From Monocercomonoides exilis (lineage: Eukaryota > Preaxostyla > Oxymonadida > Polymastigidae), in contig LSRY02000033.1 in NCBI GenBank assembly GCA_001643675.2, positions 496,001-560,000 of the forward strand: a DNA stretch of 64,000 nt, written 5' to 3'. Below the pieces are notes generated by a model. That model made no database searches. It was given only the letters and a program-made list of their open reading frames with translations, and was not told the DNA's origin. The number at the start of each line of letters is the position of its first letter. Position 1 is the stretch's first letter. Made by a program: the position numbers and the translations under genes. Shown here piece after piece: positions 46,888-60,500 of this stretch.

Positions 46888-48300
46888 TCAAATAAACACA
46901 AAATATTCAGGAATATTCAACGATAGAGCACGATAATATAGTTCGTTAAAAACATGAAATCTTTTATGAAAACTTGTGATGATATCTTCATAACCTTCTT
47001 CTTCCATCTTTTTGAATATTTTCCTTTTCAATTCTCTTCTTTTCACTTCAACTGCCTTATTATCAATCTTTCTTTTCAATCTTCTTGAAATCGAATGAAA
47101 AAATCTCAAGGTATCACATAAATATATATTATCCACAGTTTGCTGTTGAATCTCTTCCAAAGCAGCATCAACTGCTCCGCCTTTCAAAAAGTCAACAACT
47201 TTCATGGCTCTATTATCCACTGCTCCTTGAAACAAACAAATGCATTTCCAGCCAATTGTTCGATAATTTTCCCTTGATGCTCGAAATATCTGAACAACAT
47301 GGCCAATGAGCTCAGCAAATTCTTCGTTCCACAAATTGATTCCATAGAAGAAAGATATCAGCGTTTTAAGCCATCTAACCAAAATATATTTTTCTTTCGC
47401 TTCTTTTCCTTTTTCCTCTTCTTCTTTTTTCTTCCAATCCATGCATTTTATTAGTTCTTCCAGTTCTTTTGTTGCCTCTCTCGAAAAATGTAATTCATTC
47501 GTAATCACTTCTTCCAATCTTTTGTCTTCGTAAAATCTATCCATCAAAAACTTCCAAGCAGATTGATACGCAAGTCGAGTCAAGTTGCAATGTTTCTGAT
47601 GATATACGATAATTTCTTTGATTTCCTTTAAATACAGTTTTTGTTCGATATACTTATCAAAAATGAGTGAAAAAAATCAAAAACTTTAATGAAATAGAAT
47701 TTCACACATAATCTCGAATGCTGCTCAACGCCAGCAAAGCAATTTCCACTTCTTTCTGTGTCTTCTCGTTTTCCTCTTTGACCGATACAACTTTCAGAAG
47801 ACAGGGCACACAAATTACCGTCAATTCAAACGAGAGATGGTAACTTAGAGAAACATAGCATTCACAAAGATCAACAAGAAGCATTTCATTTTTTTCCTCT
47901 TTCTTCTCCTCTTCTTCAACTTTCAACTTCTCAATCTTTTTCTTCAAGGAAGATTCTTCAAAGCTCCTACTCCACAGGTCCATCAGCACGTTGCAATATC
48001 CAATTTGTTTCAACAGCACGAGTGCATTTTCCATCGATATTTTCCTTTCTTCAATCATTTTGGATATTTTGAACAACAGGTCTTTCTTGAAAACAGAATA
48101 GTATTCTTCTTTCCCCATATCTTCCATTATTTTATTCATTTCTTCGATTTTCTGTTTCTGCTTCTCCTCATCGCAAGCTTCAAGTTCAGAAAACAATTCT
48201 GAAAAAAAATGCAATTAGCAAGAATCAAAATACAACATCAGATGCACACCAAAGTATTTCTCGATGATGCCCTTCGTCTGCTTTTTGAAAATGTAATGGA
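46888..48300 (-). CDS. Helical-repeat (ARM-like) family protein, 5' end not found
   Basis: Exons on the minus strand: about 48300-48250 (5' end unresolved), 48198-47708 and 47652-46888. Introns are 51 and 55 bp, GT-AG, and phases agree. The readable product is about 430 residues: KKQTKGIIEKYF, ELFSELEACDEEKQKQKI, then Leu-rich helices with Lys/Glu-rich linkers (KVEEEEKKEEKNEM), NLTRLAYQSAWKF, LHFSREATKELEEL, a GGAVDAALEEIQ element and a C-terminal KMEEEGYEDIITSFHKRF. It reads as a stack of amphipathic helices like an ARM/HEAT solenoid. I believe it belongs to a multi-copy family of hypothetical proteins in Monocercomonoides, from memory and unverified. In the first exon the reading frame runs into a stop without an ATG, so this copy may be truncated. 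Confidence 0.6.
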
Positions 48301-50616
48301 GTCAGAAAGCAACATCATTTTGATTATCGCATTGAATTCGCATAAGTTTGAACAGGAGAAAATTGATGAAAACAAAAACTCAAAATAGTCGTATAAACAT
48401 GAGAGTTCACACCGTCATTCTATGTATCAGTATTTTTTGTTGGTTATTAAAAGAATAACAGCTATTTTTTCAATTTGCTTTATTTGTTATGGATTCAACG
48501 ATCGAACAAAATATTTGAAAAAAAACGTTTTTATTCATCCCCAAATGAGAGATTTGTGAATGAATATTCCCCAATGAATTGGGAATGTCATCTTTTATTG
48601 TGACAAGGAGGTTGAACAACATTGCCAACAAAGGAAATGAAAAAGAAAATAGTTGTTATTGGATTGCTGAAGGCAACACAACAATGTTATTTTGGAAAGA
48701 AAAACTCCACATATTTGTATTTTTAATTGTTCTTTAAATTACAAAGATATTTTCAACGTAACTTTTCAGACTTTCAGAAAAATAACTGATTGCTTTGATG
48801 GAAAAAAATCACTTTTCAGTGTGAAATTAAAAAGCATAGGGATGCATTAATTGAACTTCCAATTACGGATTGCATGATGAAGAAAGTGATTGGAAAATGG
48901 ATGAAGGATGGATGCGTGGTGGAAGCGCAAGCCTCCTTCTCGGCACTCACTTTTCATTTGTTTTTGTGAATTAAAAAAAATGGAATATTGAGCAAGCATT
49001 TCCACGAATACAAATGTTATTTGCCTCCTCAGTGAGCAGTCATTGCAGCACACACATGGGTTCTTCTGAGGCTGGCTGAGGAATGGCGCATTGGCTGCTT
49101 CTTCGAAAATCTCGTTTCTGGAACGGATAATCACGGCAGATATGCTTTTTCGGATGATGCAAAAGTTGAGCATTGTTGATGAGAGCTGCTGCGTGCTATG
49201 AGATCAGATTCAAAAGAATTGAACAATCATGTTTGAAAGATCAAAAAGGAGATGTTTTCGAAGCAATAACGAAATGTGTGGAAGAAAAGAGCCTTGCCTG
49301 AACGGTTGGAATTATTGGATAAATGAAAGGAAATGACTCGAGAGAGTTCGAAAATATCGTTGCAGATTTTATTGCTGCTTCTCGAAAGCGTGATGAAGGC
49401 TTTTCCATTCTGTTGTTTGCTGATCGCGACTCATTCGGTCTTCTGTATCAATCTGATAATGAGCAATTTTAAAGCAGCAAACGGAACTCATATCTTAGGT
49501 TGCTCGCAGCTAAACGTCTTCAGATTTTGGAGCATCAAGGCTTTCACATGCTGTTTATTCATTCCACATTAGTATTCATGCTTTTGCGAATGCCCACCAT
49601 CGGCACACAGTCTGATGTATCAAATGCTTCAGCGAAACAAGATATCGGCTTTTCTCTTTCATATCCTTCAGAGCGTAAGCCTTCAGAAATTGAAAACAGA
49701 ATAGAAAATGCTGTTCAACAAACAGATCATTTTTGTGTTCCAGGAAAAGAAAAAACAGTTTCATTCGCTCTTTTTCTTGCAAGAACAATCGTTATGTCAT
49801 CCTCCTTTTCATCTCTTGTTCACGAATTTTGAAATGAAACTTCCTATTTGCCAATTACGTTTTTTCATTTCAATAACATTCCACTTCACTGCCTTCTTCA
49901 AAAAGTGAATAAAAAACATTGATATTTCCTTTTCATTCAACTGTGTTCGAATTCAGCTTCGGACCATGTCTTTTATTAATGTGAGAGATCAAAAAGAAAT
50001 ATTCATTTTATCAAATAGTTATGGAGAAATTATACTTCAACGAAATGGGTAACTTTGAACCAAAAAAACACATAAAGGCATGTGTGCAATCAAAAATTCA
50101 CATTAATTTTGACTTTTTCATTTGGAAGTTGAAGGATGCCCCAAAAAGGGAAGAGCTGGATAAGAAAGGACATTTGGAATGAATGATTGAAATGATATTC
50201 TTCTTCAGATCACTCAACACCAAATATTTTCAATGAGCAATTGAAGATGAGACTACGAAGGAAAATGTTTGAGATAAAACTCATTTTTAAAAGAAAATTT
50301 CAATGAAACAACAGAATTTACAGCAGACATGTGATGATTAATCCATCAAAAGTGTTTTTGAGTCAATTTCTCATTTTTTGTGTTTGTGCCTCCTCTTCTC
50401 TTCGAATATCTTCGACTTTGCCTTCATTTGCACATAAATTCACAGACAAGTCAGCTCATGAAATGATTTCTGCCTTATGATCTGCACCTTCTTTAGAAAA
50501 CCCATCGCATTGCGTGTGCTCTTGAAGGGCATTTTTGATAGCCAACAATGCATTGCTCTGATGACAAGATGACCATTCACGTGTTCATCATCAACTGTAT
50601 GCCCGTTGATAAAGAT
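48301..50616. other. Degenerate region without an intact gene
   Basis: Several short open stretches look like old coding DNA: minus strand 48847-49173 (LSQPQKNPCVCCNDCSL) and plus strand 49323-49832, where two frames hand over near 49470 (FENIVADFIAASRKRDEGF, then LAAKRLQILEHQGFHML). None has a start, a recognised family or consistent length. Elsewhere the sequence is AT-rich and closed in all frames. Confidence 0.4.
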
Positions 50617-52800
50617 TTATAAATCGGCATTCCAGTTGCTTCTGTCATGTCCAACAACAGAGTTGTCTTTCTGAGTGATGCTTGTCATGAAGGTGAACAA
50701 GGGCTCTTTCACAGAAGCGACAAGGGATTCACACACAAAATACACATCTCTTCCGGCACAGGCCTTATTTGTTGAAAACACGATATTGGTGATGGAAAAG
50801 GAGGATTCTGACACGTGTGAGCCATAATTGTACTCGATCATGAGAGCACCACCTCTTCCTCCAGAACTTGTATCCTCGCTCACAGAGCAGGTGGAGAAGA
50901 TTGTGTCACTCACCGAAAATGTGTTGGCAGGGGCAGATGAGGTGAATGAGATGCACCCTCCATTGGTGGCAGTCTGTTGGCTCAACTGTTCTGAGTTGAT
51001 GTTGGTGATGGTGCAGTTGGCGAGGGAGAGGGAGAGGGCAGGGGAGGTGGCAGAGGAGAGGACACAGCTAGTGGGGGTGGCAGTGGAGGTGATGTGGGTG
51101 ATGTTGGAGGAGTTGAGAGCGAGGGGAGATGTGAGGGAGGTGAGGTGGAAGATGCTTTGGCTGTTGAGGGTGAGATGAGTGATTGCTGTGCAGTTGAGGG
51201 CGAGGGAGCCAGCAGTGAGGAAGAAGAGGGGGGTTGTGATTGATGATGAAGATGAGGTTGTTCAGCGATGGTGGTTGTGTTGAGATTGAGGGACGGGGAG
51301 TTTTGGGAGAGGTGGAAGAGGATGGGGGTGATTTCATTTGTGGAGTTGTGGGAGGTGGCGAGGACAGAGACTGTGAGGGAGCCCTGAGTCTGTTGGAAGA
51401 GGGCAGAAGTGGCAGATGGATCTGGTGAAGAAGATGTTGATATTGATGAAAATGAAGAAAATGATGAAAGAGATGATGTTGATTGTGATGAGTGTGAAAG
51501 TGAGTTTGGTTGTTGGGGAATGCCACTGGAGGCGATGGTGGTGGCAGTTGTGCCATTTCCTGTGATTTTTGTATCAACTGCGCTGAAGGTTAGTGTTTGT
51601 GTGGGAACAAATGTTGAGGTGAGGAGGGTGAGAGATGCGTCTTGGAGGAGGGAAATGAAGCCGTTGAGGGCATACTCGATGGTGGCACATGGGGTCTGTT
51701 GGGGTCTGCCACAGCCATCAACATCAGTTCCGCTGTTTGAAACGATTTTGTTCTGGCTTATGAGAGGGAGCGAGCTGTTGACAGTCTCATTATCTGCTGT
51801 ATTGCTGTTCCACACTCTTTGTGTTGGAGTTGTTGAGCCACATTTCTCGAATGGAAATTGAGTGATATCACTTCCACTAAAGAATACATCATTCCCTCTG
51901 CCATTTGTAGCTGCATTTCCATCGAAAAAGCAGAATGTGATGAATTTAACTCCATTCATCAAGGAATAAGTTGCTGTGCAGCACAGCGCAGCTCCTCCCC
52001 ATGAAGATGACGAACTTGCCAATTTGTTTTTGATGAATTGGCAATCATCTATTTAAAATTTCTCAGGTTTATATTGTGGAGGATTTGCAATTGTTAAAGA
52101 GCCAGTGGAATCGCCCCCTGTATTTGCGAAATACTTGCATTTCGAAAACAGAAATTGACAGTTTGACTGAATTTTTCCAATATCAAAATACCAACCAGTT
52201 CCATACCAGTTTGTTATCTAACAACTTTCCACAATGTTTTCTGAAAATGAATTAGAAGAATAAGATTGTGGATTCCATATTTCCACAGCGCCTCCATATG
52301 CAGCTGAACAGCTTGTGAAATTGGATTTTATGAGATCAATTTTTCACAAACTGTGACAATTCAACGCTCAACCATGATCATTGGTTGAACAATTTGTAAA
52401 TGAACAGAAAGTTATTGTGAGATTTGCATTTACGCAGGAAACATAAAGTGCACCGCCATTATCATTCCCACTGTTCGAATCATTCCATTCGCGCCATTCA
52501 AAGCAATGGTTGTTAACATCAAACGAAGTCAATCTTCCAGGTGTTTTTCTTAGGATTCTGTTCCAACATGAACCACTGGGCCTTTTGGGGAAGAACGAAT
52601 GTGGAGGAAGAAAGAAGGGTTGAAAACAGATTGAGAAATGAATGACTTGTCAATGGAGAAGAAAATGGAACCATCGATTGGGTAGCAAGTGCTGAGGAAG
52701 ATGATTGAGCGGACAGAGATTGATGAGTGAAGAGAGAATGAAGGATTAGATTTATTTTGATGTCAAAGATGAATGAGTTGTGCAAATATGGGAGAGAGGA
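50617..52800 (-). pseudogene. Pseudogene of a beta-helix (Pmp-like) receptor ectodomain
   Basis: Read on the minus strand, the segment carries typical family units: NDNGGALYVSCVNANLTITF with C..C pairs, AAYGGAVEIWN, WGGAALCCTATYSL, and the module-start signature NSGTDVDGCGRPQQTPCATI that recurs in the 54589-62736 protein. It is interrupted by at least four in-frame stops between about 52370 and 52050; one is TGA where GGA of a GGA motif is expected. A frameshift lies near 51240, after which the frame TAGSLALNCTAITHLTLNS and NGGCISFTSSAPANTFSV continues to the stop at 50617. The 5' part near 52785 begins MHNSFIFDIKINLILHSLF. There is no transmembrane helix or cytoplasmic tail. Confidence 0.8.
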
Positions 52801-54588
52801 GATGGAAGAGTGAAACTGGAATGGGAAGAGGTGATGATGTTGAAAATGAGGAAATGCTAAAGATGAGGATTGATGTGAAGATGGAAAAGTGACAAAAGGG
52901 AAATAAATTTCATTTTCAAAATGTTTTTATTTGTACAAAGAATTGGCACGGTTTATTGCATTTGAAACATTTAATAAGCTCAAAACATTTTTTCCTCTGA
53001 GAATCAGAAACATCGTTGACCGATTCAATTCTTCGTTGTTCCATCAATAATATCGGGTTCTTTCAAAAAGGCACTTTTAATCTTCGAATCAATTTCCTTT
53101 ATTTTTGCATCACAACAATGTTTTGATTTGTCACTTGGCATTCGAATTGAAGTTTAATTAGGGTTGTGATTTTATCTTGACTTTTTTTCTTTATCTAGAC
53201 CTTTTTCTTTTTTTCCCTGGTCTCAGCTATACACAAGCCTCTTTGAAATAAAAAATAACCAGAACTGTTTGTTATATAATAATCTATTAATTCTGAAAAA
53301 AAATTTTTTTTGAATATTTTATATTTGACAAAAAGATCAAGGATTATGAAAATTTTATGTTTTGATCATTGATTTGCTGCTTTTCCAGTGATAACTCAAC
53401 TTCAGAAGTTTTGAGCTTGAATAACATTATTCTTTATTTCTTATGCATATATTTTTGTTGTTTTTAGACTTTCTCAACTTGTTTTTTTATCATTTTTTCT
53501 TATTTCACACATTTTTCAAAAAAACATGATTTCCAAAGTTAATGAACCTTTGTTTTTAAAATCTTTGAAACAAAATAAAAATAAAATTGTAATAAAATGA
53601 TATCACAAAGAAAAGATAACTTAGCATCCGTATTTGACGAACAATTTTCAAATCAAAATTTTGAAATGTTCTTCCATTTCTCTTCAAATTCTTGTTCAAT
53701 TCTTTTTCATTTCAACACTTATCACAAATAAATGATAAATAAGACTTTGTACATTTTTTTCATTTTAATAAATTTTGACGCAAACACTTGTTAATATAAA
53801 AAATCGTGTTTTGAGCAAAAACAGTGAAATGAGAAAAAAAGGTCAAAAATTTCATTGAAAAAATTGAAACAATATAAAATAAAAATATATGAATGTGGAA
53901 TTATGATGTTGTGGACATTAACGTTTAGTATAAAACATCCACTTCATTTCCAGCAAGTCTTTGATCTGGGTACTCAAATAAATTAAATAATAACAATTTA
54001 TATGAACAAAAAAATTTCAAAATTTTTTTCAATAGAATTCTGAAAAACAAAAAAATCAAGAAGTCTATTTATTTTGTTTTTGTTTTTAGCCTTTACTAAG
54101 CTCGAAAAAAGCTTCAGAAAGTTTCAAAAAAAAGGGTTGAGATTTATTTTTGAGTTCAAGATAAAATATGCACCCTATTTTTCTTTTTCAATAGCAAGAA
54201 CATGGCAAATATCAATTTCCAATATACATTGCAATCATCAACAGAAACAGTTGCTCTTTTCAAATAACATTCATTTCAAGTGAAATAACAAAACCTTAAT
54301 TCGTATCATTTAAAATGATGTTGATCAGAATTATAATTGCTTTCGCTAATCCTTTTCAGATCCATAATAGCAATCATTTTTTACGAACATTGTTCAGAAA
54401 TACTTCAAATTCATCTGAGTTCACCTTCTTCATTTAAAAACAACAGCCTATTTATTCAATTAACAATTGATTATCTTGAATTCAACAAAAAACAAGAAAT
54501 CAATAATATTTCGCAAATCATCAATATTGATTTCTAACAACAGTGAAGAACAGATAGATTCGTGAGGAAAGCTTGTTGAAGTGGAAAT
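52801..54588. other. AT-rich region upstream of the receptor gene
   Basis: About 1.8 kb, strongly AT-rich beyond 52910, with only short open stretches (54074-54283, 54337-54537) lacking character. It should contain the promoter of the large receptor gene; no motif is named. Confidence 0.5.
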
Positions 54589-57500
54589 ATGAACATTCAT
54601 CAATTCCACATAATTTTGACAAAACTTGTATTAACATTAACATTTGCATTTGCTTTTGAAGTTTTCTCGCTTCAACCCATTCATGGCACACACTTGTCTG
54701 CTCGAAATGTGATTGATTCACACTCACAATTTTGCCTGAAACAAAATCTTTGTCAATGCACATTCTTGTCCACCAAAACTGCAGAAAACACTCTGCACAA
54801 GCCTTCTCAGCCAATTCATCAAAAGCGCAGTTCAGTTTCTTTGGAAAATTCATCATTCACAATTGCAGGATTAAATATCGAATGTCAATCACACAACTCA
54901 TTCATTGAAATTGATGGCAAATCGCAATGTGAAATGGGGAGAGTAGTTCTCCTGCTTGAGCAACAAAATTCATCACCCTTTGCATCATCTGGGTTTTTGC
55001 TGTTTTGCAACACAACCCTTGCACATGCTGGGCTGCCACATGAATTGTCGAGCAGCCTTGTGTGTGCATCAGGGAACAGCCACACCCGCTTCAAGGGTTG
55101 CTCTTTTCATGCTCTGTCCCACCTCCACCCTCACCCATTTCTTGTTTGTGGTGCTGCCTCTTCGCTCTCCCTCTCAGACTGTGTGTTTTCCAACATCACA
55201 TCCCCTGCCCACGCCTCCACCCAGCAACACCCAAACCCATGCTTCGGGAGCTGTGATGTTGCCAGTTGTGTATGCGATGTGGCAACAGACCCGCTTTTCT
55301 CCATTTTCCCACTCTATCTCACAAGCCACTCGTTTCGATCCTTCAACAGCTCATTCTCCAGGATCTCGAACAACAAGATCACAAACAGAACTGTCATCGA
55401 GTCTTCGGATGAGGAGGAGATTGTGTTTGAAGATGATGAGTTTGAGGTGAGTGAGACTGCATATGATGGAGGTGCTCTTTATGTAAACGATGCAAACAAA
55501 TTGATCATTGAAAGATGCAGATTCTCTCATTGCTCCTCCCAACACTACGGAGGAGTATTATATGCCAACAACATTAAAACACTCCAAATCTCCAAGTGCA
55601 ACTTCTTCAATTGCAGTGCAGGGGTTGATGCTGGATCATTTCGCGTTTATGGATCGGAAAGTGTTTTGATTGAAAATTGCTTGTGCTCAGAATGTCATTC
55701 AAATAGCCATTATGGATGTGGAGCTATTTTCGACAGCAAAATTTCTGTTCTTTGTTCGAACAATTCATTCTCTCATTCTTATGCAAAAGGCGATGCAGGT
55801 GGACTGATAATAAGAAATACGAACATACACACTATTATTACAAGTTGCATGTTCAACAACTTAACCGCTTCATGGTGCGGTAGTGCTTATGTATTTCACC
55901 AAGTTACATCACCCGTTGCACCACAAAGCAGGTTTCTGTTTTTCATGAACAACACTTGCACAGATCAGTATTCGGGGGCAGACTTTGGGTGCTGTGAGGG
56001 ATGGGACGGGGTGGTGAACTCCACGCACTTTGAGCACTGCTACTCGCTCAGCACAGGCATCCGCAGCTTTGTGTGCACGGCCGGCTTCCGCCCCTGCACC
56101 GCCGGCTACGAGGCCGACTTCATCCGCGCCCCGACCTATTCCACCATCCATGTGGCCCAGCCTGCCCGCGCCTCGGGAGGCGACACGCCCCACTGTGGCG
56201 AGCTCGGCAGCGAGTGCGCCACCATCGCCCACGCTCTCACCAGACTCGCCCCACCTGCCCCAGATGCCTCAGATGCCCCGCAGCCAATCGCCGTCCTCCC
56301 GGGGTCGTACCAAGAGCCGGGCGTGGCAGTGGCCCAGACACACATCCGCATCAGCAGCAAAGACCCAGCCAGCCCGGCCGAGGTGCGGTGCAACACCACC
56401 GGCGCAGTGCTGTTTGCCACAGCCAGCGGCGCGCTGGAGCTGGCGCAGCTGGTGCTGGTGGCCGACTGGGGCGTGTGCCCAGCCACCCCGCTGCTGGTGC
56501 TGGACGGGGACGAGGGCGCAGTGGCTGTGGCCGAGTGCACCATCACCGGCGCCGGCCACTCGGCTGCCAACCGGTTCCGCTCGCCGGTTGTTGTGCTGCG
56601 CAGAGGGGCAGGGCGGATCACCAGATGCACCGTCACAGCGCTGGTGCTGGACAGTGCGTGTGCAATCTGGGTCGGGAGGCGCTGCGCTGCTGCTGTGGAG
56701 TGCACTGTGTGTGCACACATTGTGCGATCCTCGGGGTGCGGGGGAGCCATTGTCCTCGAGGAGGAGGAGGAGGATGGAGACAGCAGTGCCAGTGCCAGTG
56801 CCAACACAAACGAAGGGGATGCTGCACAAGCGATATCTGGGTGTGTCTTTGAGGACTGCTGTGCAGAAGGGGATGGGAGTGGCGGTGGGGCAATATGCGC
56901 CAGGCTCCGAGGCAGAGGCTGCTTCACAGTGAACGCGTCAGCCAGCTCGGGGTGCACCCTGCCTCTTGTGCGCCATCACAGCCACAACAGCAACACCACC
57001 AGAGCCCCTCGTGGCACAAATGGCGGCGATGATGGGAGTGGAGGCGAGGCACTGTTCAGCAGGTGCAAGAGCAGCGGATATGGCGGGGCGGTGTATTTGG
57101 ACTTGGCCGAGGGCTTCGGCACACTCCTGCTGGACGGGGTTGTGTTTGGTGGCTGCGAGGCTGCGCTGGGAGGCGCCAATGTGTTTGTGAACGGGTGCGC
57201 CCTCACCCCGGCCGAGATCAGCACCTCCACCTTCTGCTTCCCCTTCGACCAATCCTCTGCCGACGATCTCGTGGGTGTCGATCGCGCGCTGCCAGAGGTT
57301 GCCCCGTTCACCCTCGCAGTGTTTCTTGTCCCGTTCCCATGCGCTGCTCATGTGGCTGGCCAGTCCTCCCGCGCATCCAACACCCCCTTCTGCGGCTTTT
57401 CCTTCTTCCCCTGCCTCACCATCCCCCATGCTGCCCGCACCCGCTTCCCCGCTGCTGACCCTGCCATCCTGCTCGATGAGGGCTTCCAGCTCTGCGAGAG

Positions 57501-60500
57501 GCTTGCTGCCGATGCACATGCTTGGAGCATCTCGTGTGTGCGCAAAGGGATGGAGGTGCCTGTTGGTGCGCCTCCGGGCTTTTCGTCGCCCTCGCTCGTC
57601 GCAGTCAGCACCGAGGCAGCCATCGCAGACATCCGCTTTGCTGTGCCGGCCTCGCTCGGCTCAGCCACAGCCCTGGTCGAGGTGGCAGGGGCTGGCAGCC
57701 TGCAGATGGCCAGCTGCAGCGCTGTGCACAAGCGCGACGGAGCCACAGCACCTGGCGATGGCAGCGAGGAGCAGCTGACCTTCGCGCTGATCGCTGTTCG
57801 CTCGGGGAGGCTGGTGCTGAGCGAGTTCGAAACACTGGGCGAGGTGGCGAGCACGATGTTTTCGCTGATGGAGTGCACAGGGAGCAGCAGCGTGGTGGAG
57901 TGCAGCGGGTGTGTGATTGGGGGTGGGGAGAAGGGGAGCGGAGACGGGGGGTGTGTGAAGATGGCCGGGGTGGGAGGAGGCGGTGCAAGGCTGGAGATGG
58001 AGAACTGCACAGTGGCGAGGTGCAGCGCCAGAGGCAGCGAGGCCAGAGGAGGCGGCGTTGCGGCCGAGCTGGCAGCCGGGGCAGCCCTGCTGATAAACGG
58101 CTCGACCTTCGAGGACTGTGCAGCTGCTGCGGCGGCTGGCGGAGGCCAGGCACAGACCCATGGCCTGGGCGGCGCGGTGTTCGTGGGGGAGGCAGATGCC
58201 GCCAGGCTGTTTGCCCTCGAGCACGTGGTGTTTGCCAGATGCGATGCGTGGAAGGGCAGAAAGGTGTTTGTGTCCGCCACCGTGCTGTCCGCAGTGGCTG
58301 ATGCCGCCCATTTCAACTGGGCCATGACCAGCGCCGACCTCAGCACCCTCGACGAGCTCGGCGGATTCGAGCTGGCCACAGCCGATCCCAGCCGCCCCAT
58401 CCCGCTTGCCGTGTATTTCTGGACCAACATCACCACCCACGTGTTTGTCGACGGAGACACAGGCTTCGATTTCAGTGCATGCGGGCACTCTGCTGCTCCC
58501 TGCCTGACCATCCCTCGCGCCCTTTCCCTCAGGCTCACCCCGCTTCCCCTCCCCTCCTCCACCCTCTCCATCGCCTCCCACTCCTCCATCCCCGAGCCTC
58601 TCGTCCTCCTCCTCCCCCCTGCCCCCACCTCCCCCTCGCCCACCTCCCTCCCGTCTCTTCGCCTCCACGGCTGCGCCCCAGACACCCCGGTCCACATCTC
58701 CGATCCCACACCCAGCCAATCCGACGCCCTCCTCGCCTCTTCTGTCGACCTCGCTGTCGACGCCATCTCCTTCCTCCTCCCTTCTGCTTTCCCCCACCAC
58801 TCCTCCTTCATCCTGACATCTGCCCCAGACGCTGCTCTCCTTTTGCAGCGCTGCTCCTTCTCCATGCTCACCCCCCAAACACCCCTTGCCTATGTGATCG
58901 TGCTGGCAGCACAAGGCCGTGTGTCTCTCGACCACTGCACCCTCGCCTCCGTGTCCTTGTCGCGCCCTTTCCTCGAAATTTATGATGCATCCACTTCTGC
59001 GGCACTCACATCCCTCTCGGTCTCCTCCTCTTTGCTCGCTGGCGCTCCCCTCGTGGCCATCTATCCACCTGCTCTGGCTGCTTCGACTGGCTTGGCTGGC
59101 TTGGCTGGCTTGGCTGCCCCAGACCCCAGGACAGCCATCGTTCTGGACTCTGCCAACATCACCAACATCGTGCGCACAGGCAACGGGCCGGCTCTGGTGT
59201 GTGCAGAGAGGGGATGTGCCATCGACTGTGCTGCCGAGGCGTGTGTGCTCACCAGCTGCGTGAGCGAAGAGTCGGCCGAGGGCGGAGCCGCAATGGTGTG
59301 CCTCGACTGCGACAAGTCGCAGCTGCGCGTGTCGGCGTGCATCCTCACCCAGTGCATCTGCTCCCGCACAGCCGGCAGGGGCGGCGGCCTCTTCCTCGAC
59401 TGCTCCCGCCCTGCTCGCGCCCTTCCCATCCCCCTCTCCATCCTCAACCTCCGCTTCGCCCTCAACGACGCCTTCCGAGGAAAGGACCTCTTTCTCCGGT
59501 GCTCCTCCATCCCCGCCCAGATCAACGAGTCCCTCTTTTCCCTCGACTTCACCCAGCCCTCTCTCGCCACCAACACCTCCATCTGCGGCTCCGACTCCTC
59601 CCCCACCGACCCCGACCTCGATGTCGACCTCGATGTCGACCTCCTCCCCTTCATCACCTTCTACCGCGCCCACCAGATATTCGTCGACCAGGACACCGGC
59701 TCCTCTGCCCGCCAGTGCGGCTCCCTGCTTGCCCCCTGCGCCTCCCTCTCCACAGCCGTCCTCCACATCGCCCCTTCCATCGGCAACATCCTCTGGATCT
59801 GCTCCTCCTCCTCCGTCGACGCCCCGACCTCCCTTGCCGACATCCGCGTCGAGTCTGTCTCTGCGAGTCTTGTCCCTGTGCACTTCGCCACCCCCATCCC
59901 CATTTCTTCTGATCTGTCTTCAGACCGCTCTGCTGTTGTCGCCTTTCTCAACACCTGCATCCTCACCCACTGCCACTTCTCCTTCCACACCTCCTTCGCA
60001 TCTGCCCACTCTTCCCTCTTCTCCCTCCTCGACGGATCCCTCACTGTGTCCTCCTCCCTCTTTTCCGCAGCCGACCAGCCTGTCAAGCTCAACTCCACCC
60101 TCCTTTGTGCTTGTCGAGGCACCCTTCGCCTCTCCAACATATCTGTCCATTCCCTCCACCTCGCCTGCCCTGCTCTTCGTGCTCTCCCCGCTTCCTCCCT
60201 CTTCCTCTCCCACGCCAACCTCTCTGCCCTCAGTGCTGCCTCCCCCGTGCTCCTGCTCGACGATGGCTCCAGCTGCTCCATCGAGCATCTCATCGCCACA
60301 GATCTTGCTGTCACAACGGGCAGTGTTGTTCTTCTCAATCCCCCGGCCAATCCCCCTTCTTCTTCGTCTTCCTCTTCTTCTTTCGAATCAGATCAGCCAG
60401 AAGGCTCCTTCAGCATGATGCACTCCATCTTCACTGCCATCTCGCTCGCCCAGCTCGGCTGCAGCGTGTGCCAGTGCAACCACACCACAGCCCCAGTCTA

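Noticed and set aside
51240-51861. Plus-strand frames (62 and 150 codons) over the receptor pseudogene
   Set aside because: Antisense of the beta-helix pseudogene, whose family motifs are on the minus strand.
56030-56932. Plus-strand frames of 260-300 codons overlapping the receptor
   Set aside because: The receptor frame continues through with Cys/GGA periodicity before and after; these are composition artefacts.
57661-59883. 740-codon minus-strand frame and a 507-codon frame at 57348-58871
   Set aside because: Shadows of the GC-rich part of the receptor gene. High GC at third positions removes stops from the other frames, and the translations are Gly/Ala/Arg-rich without motifs.
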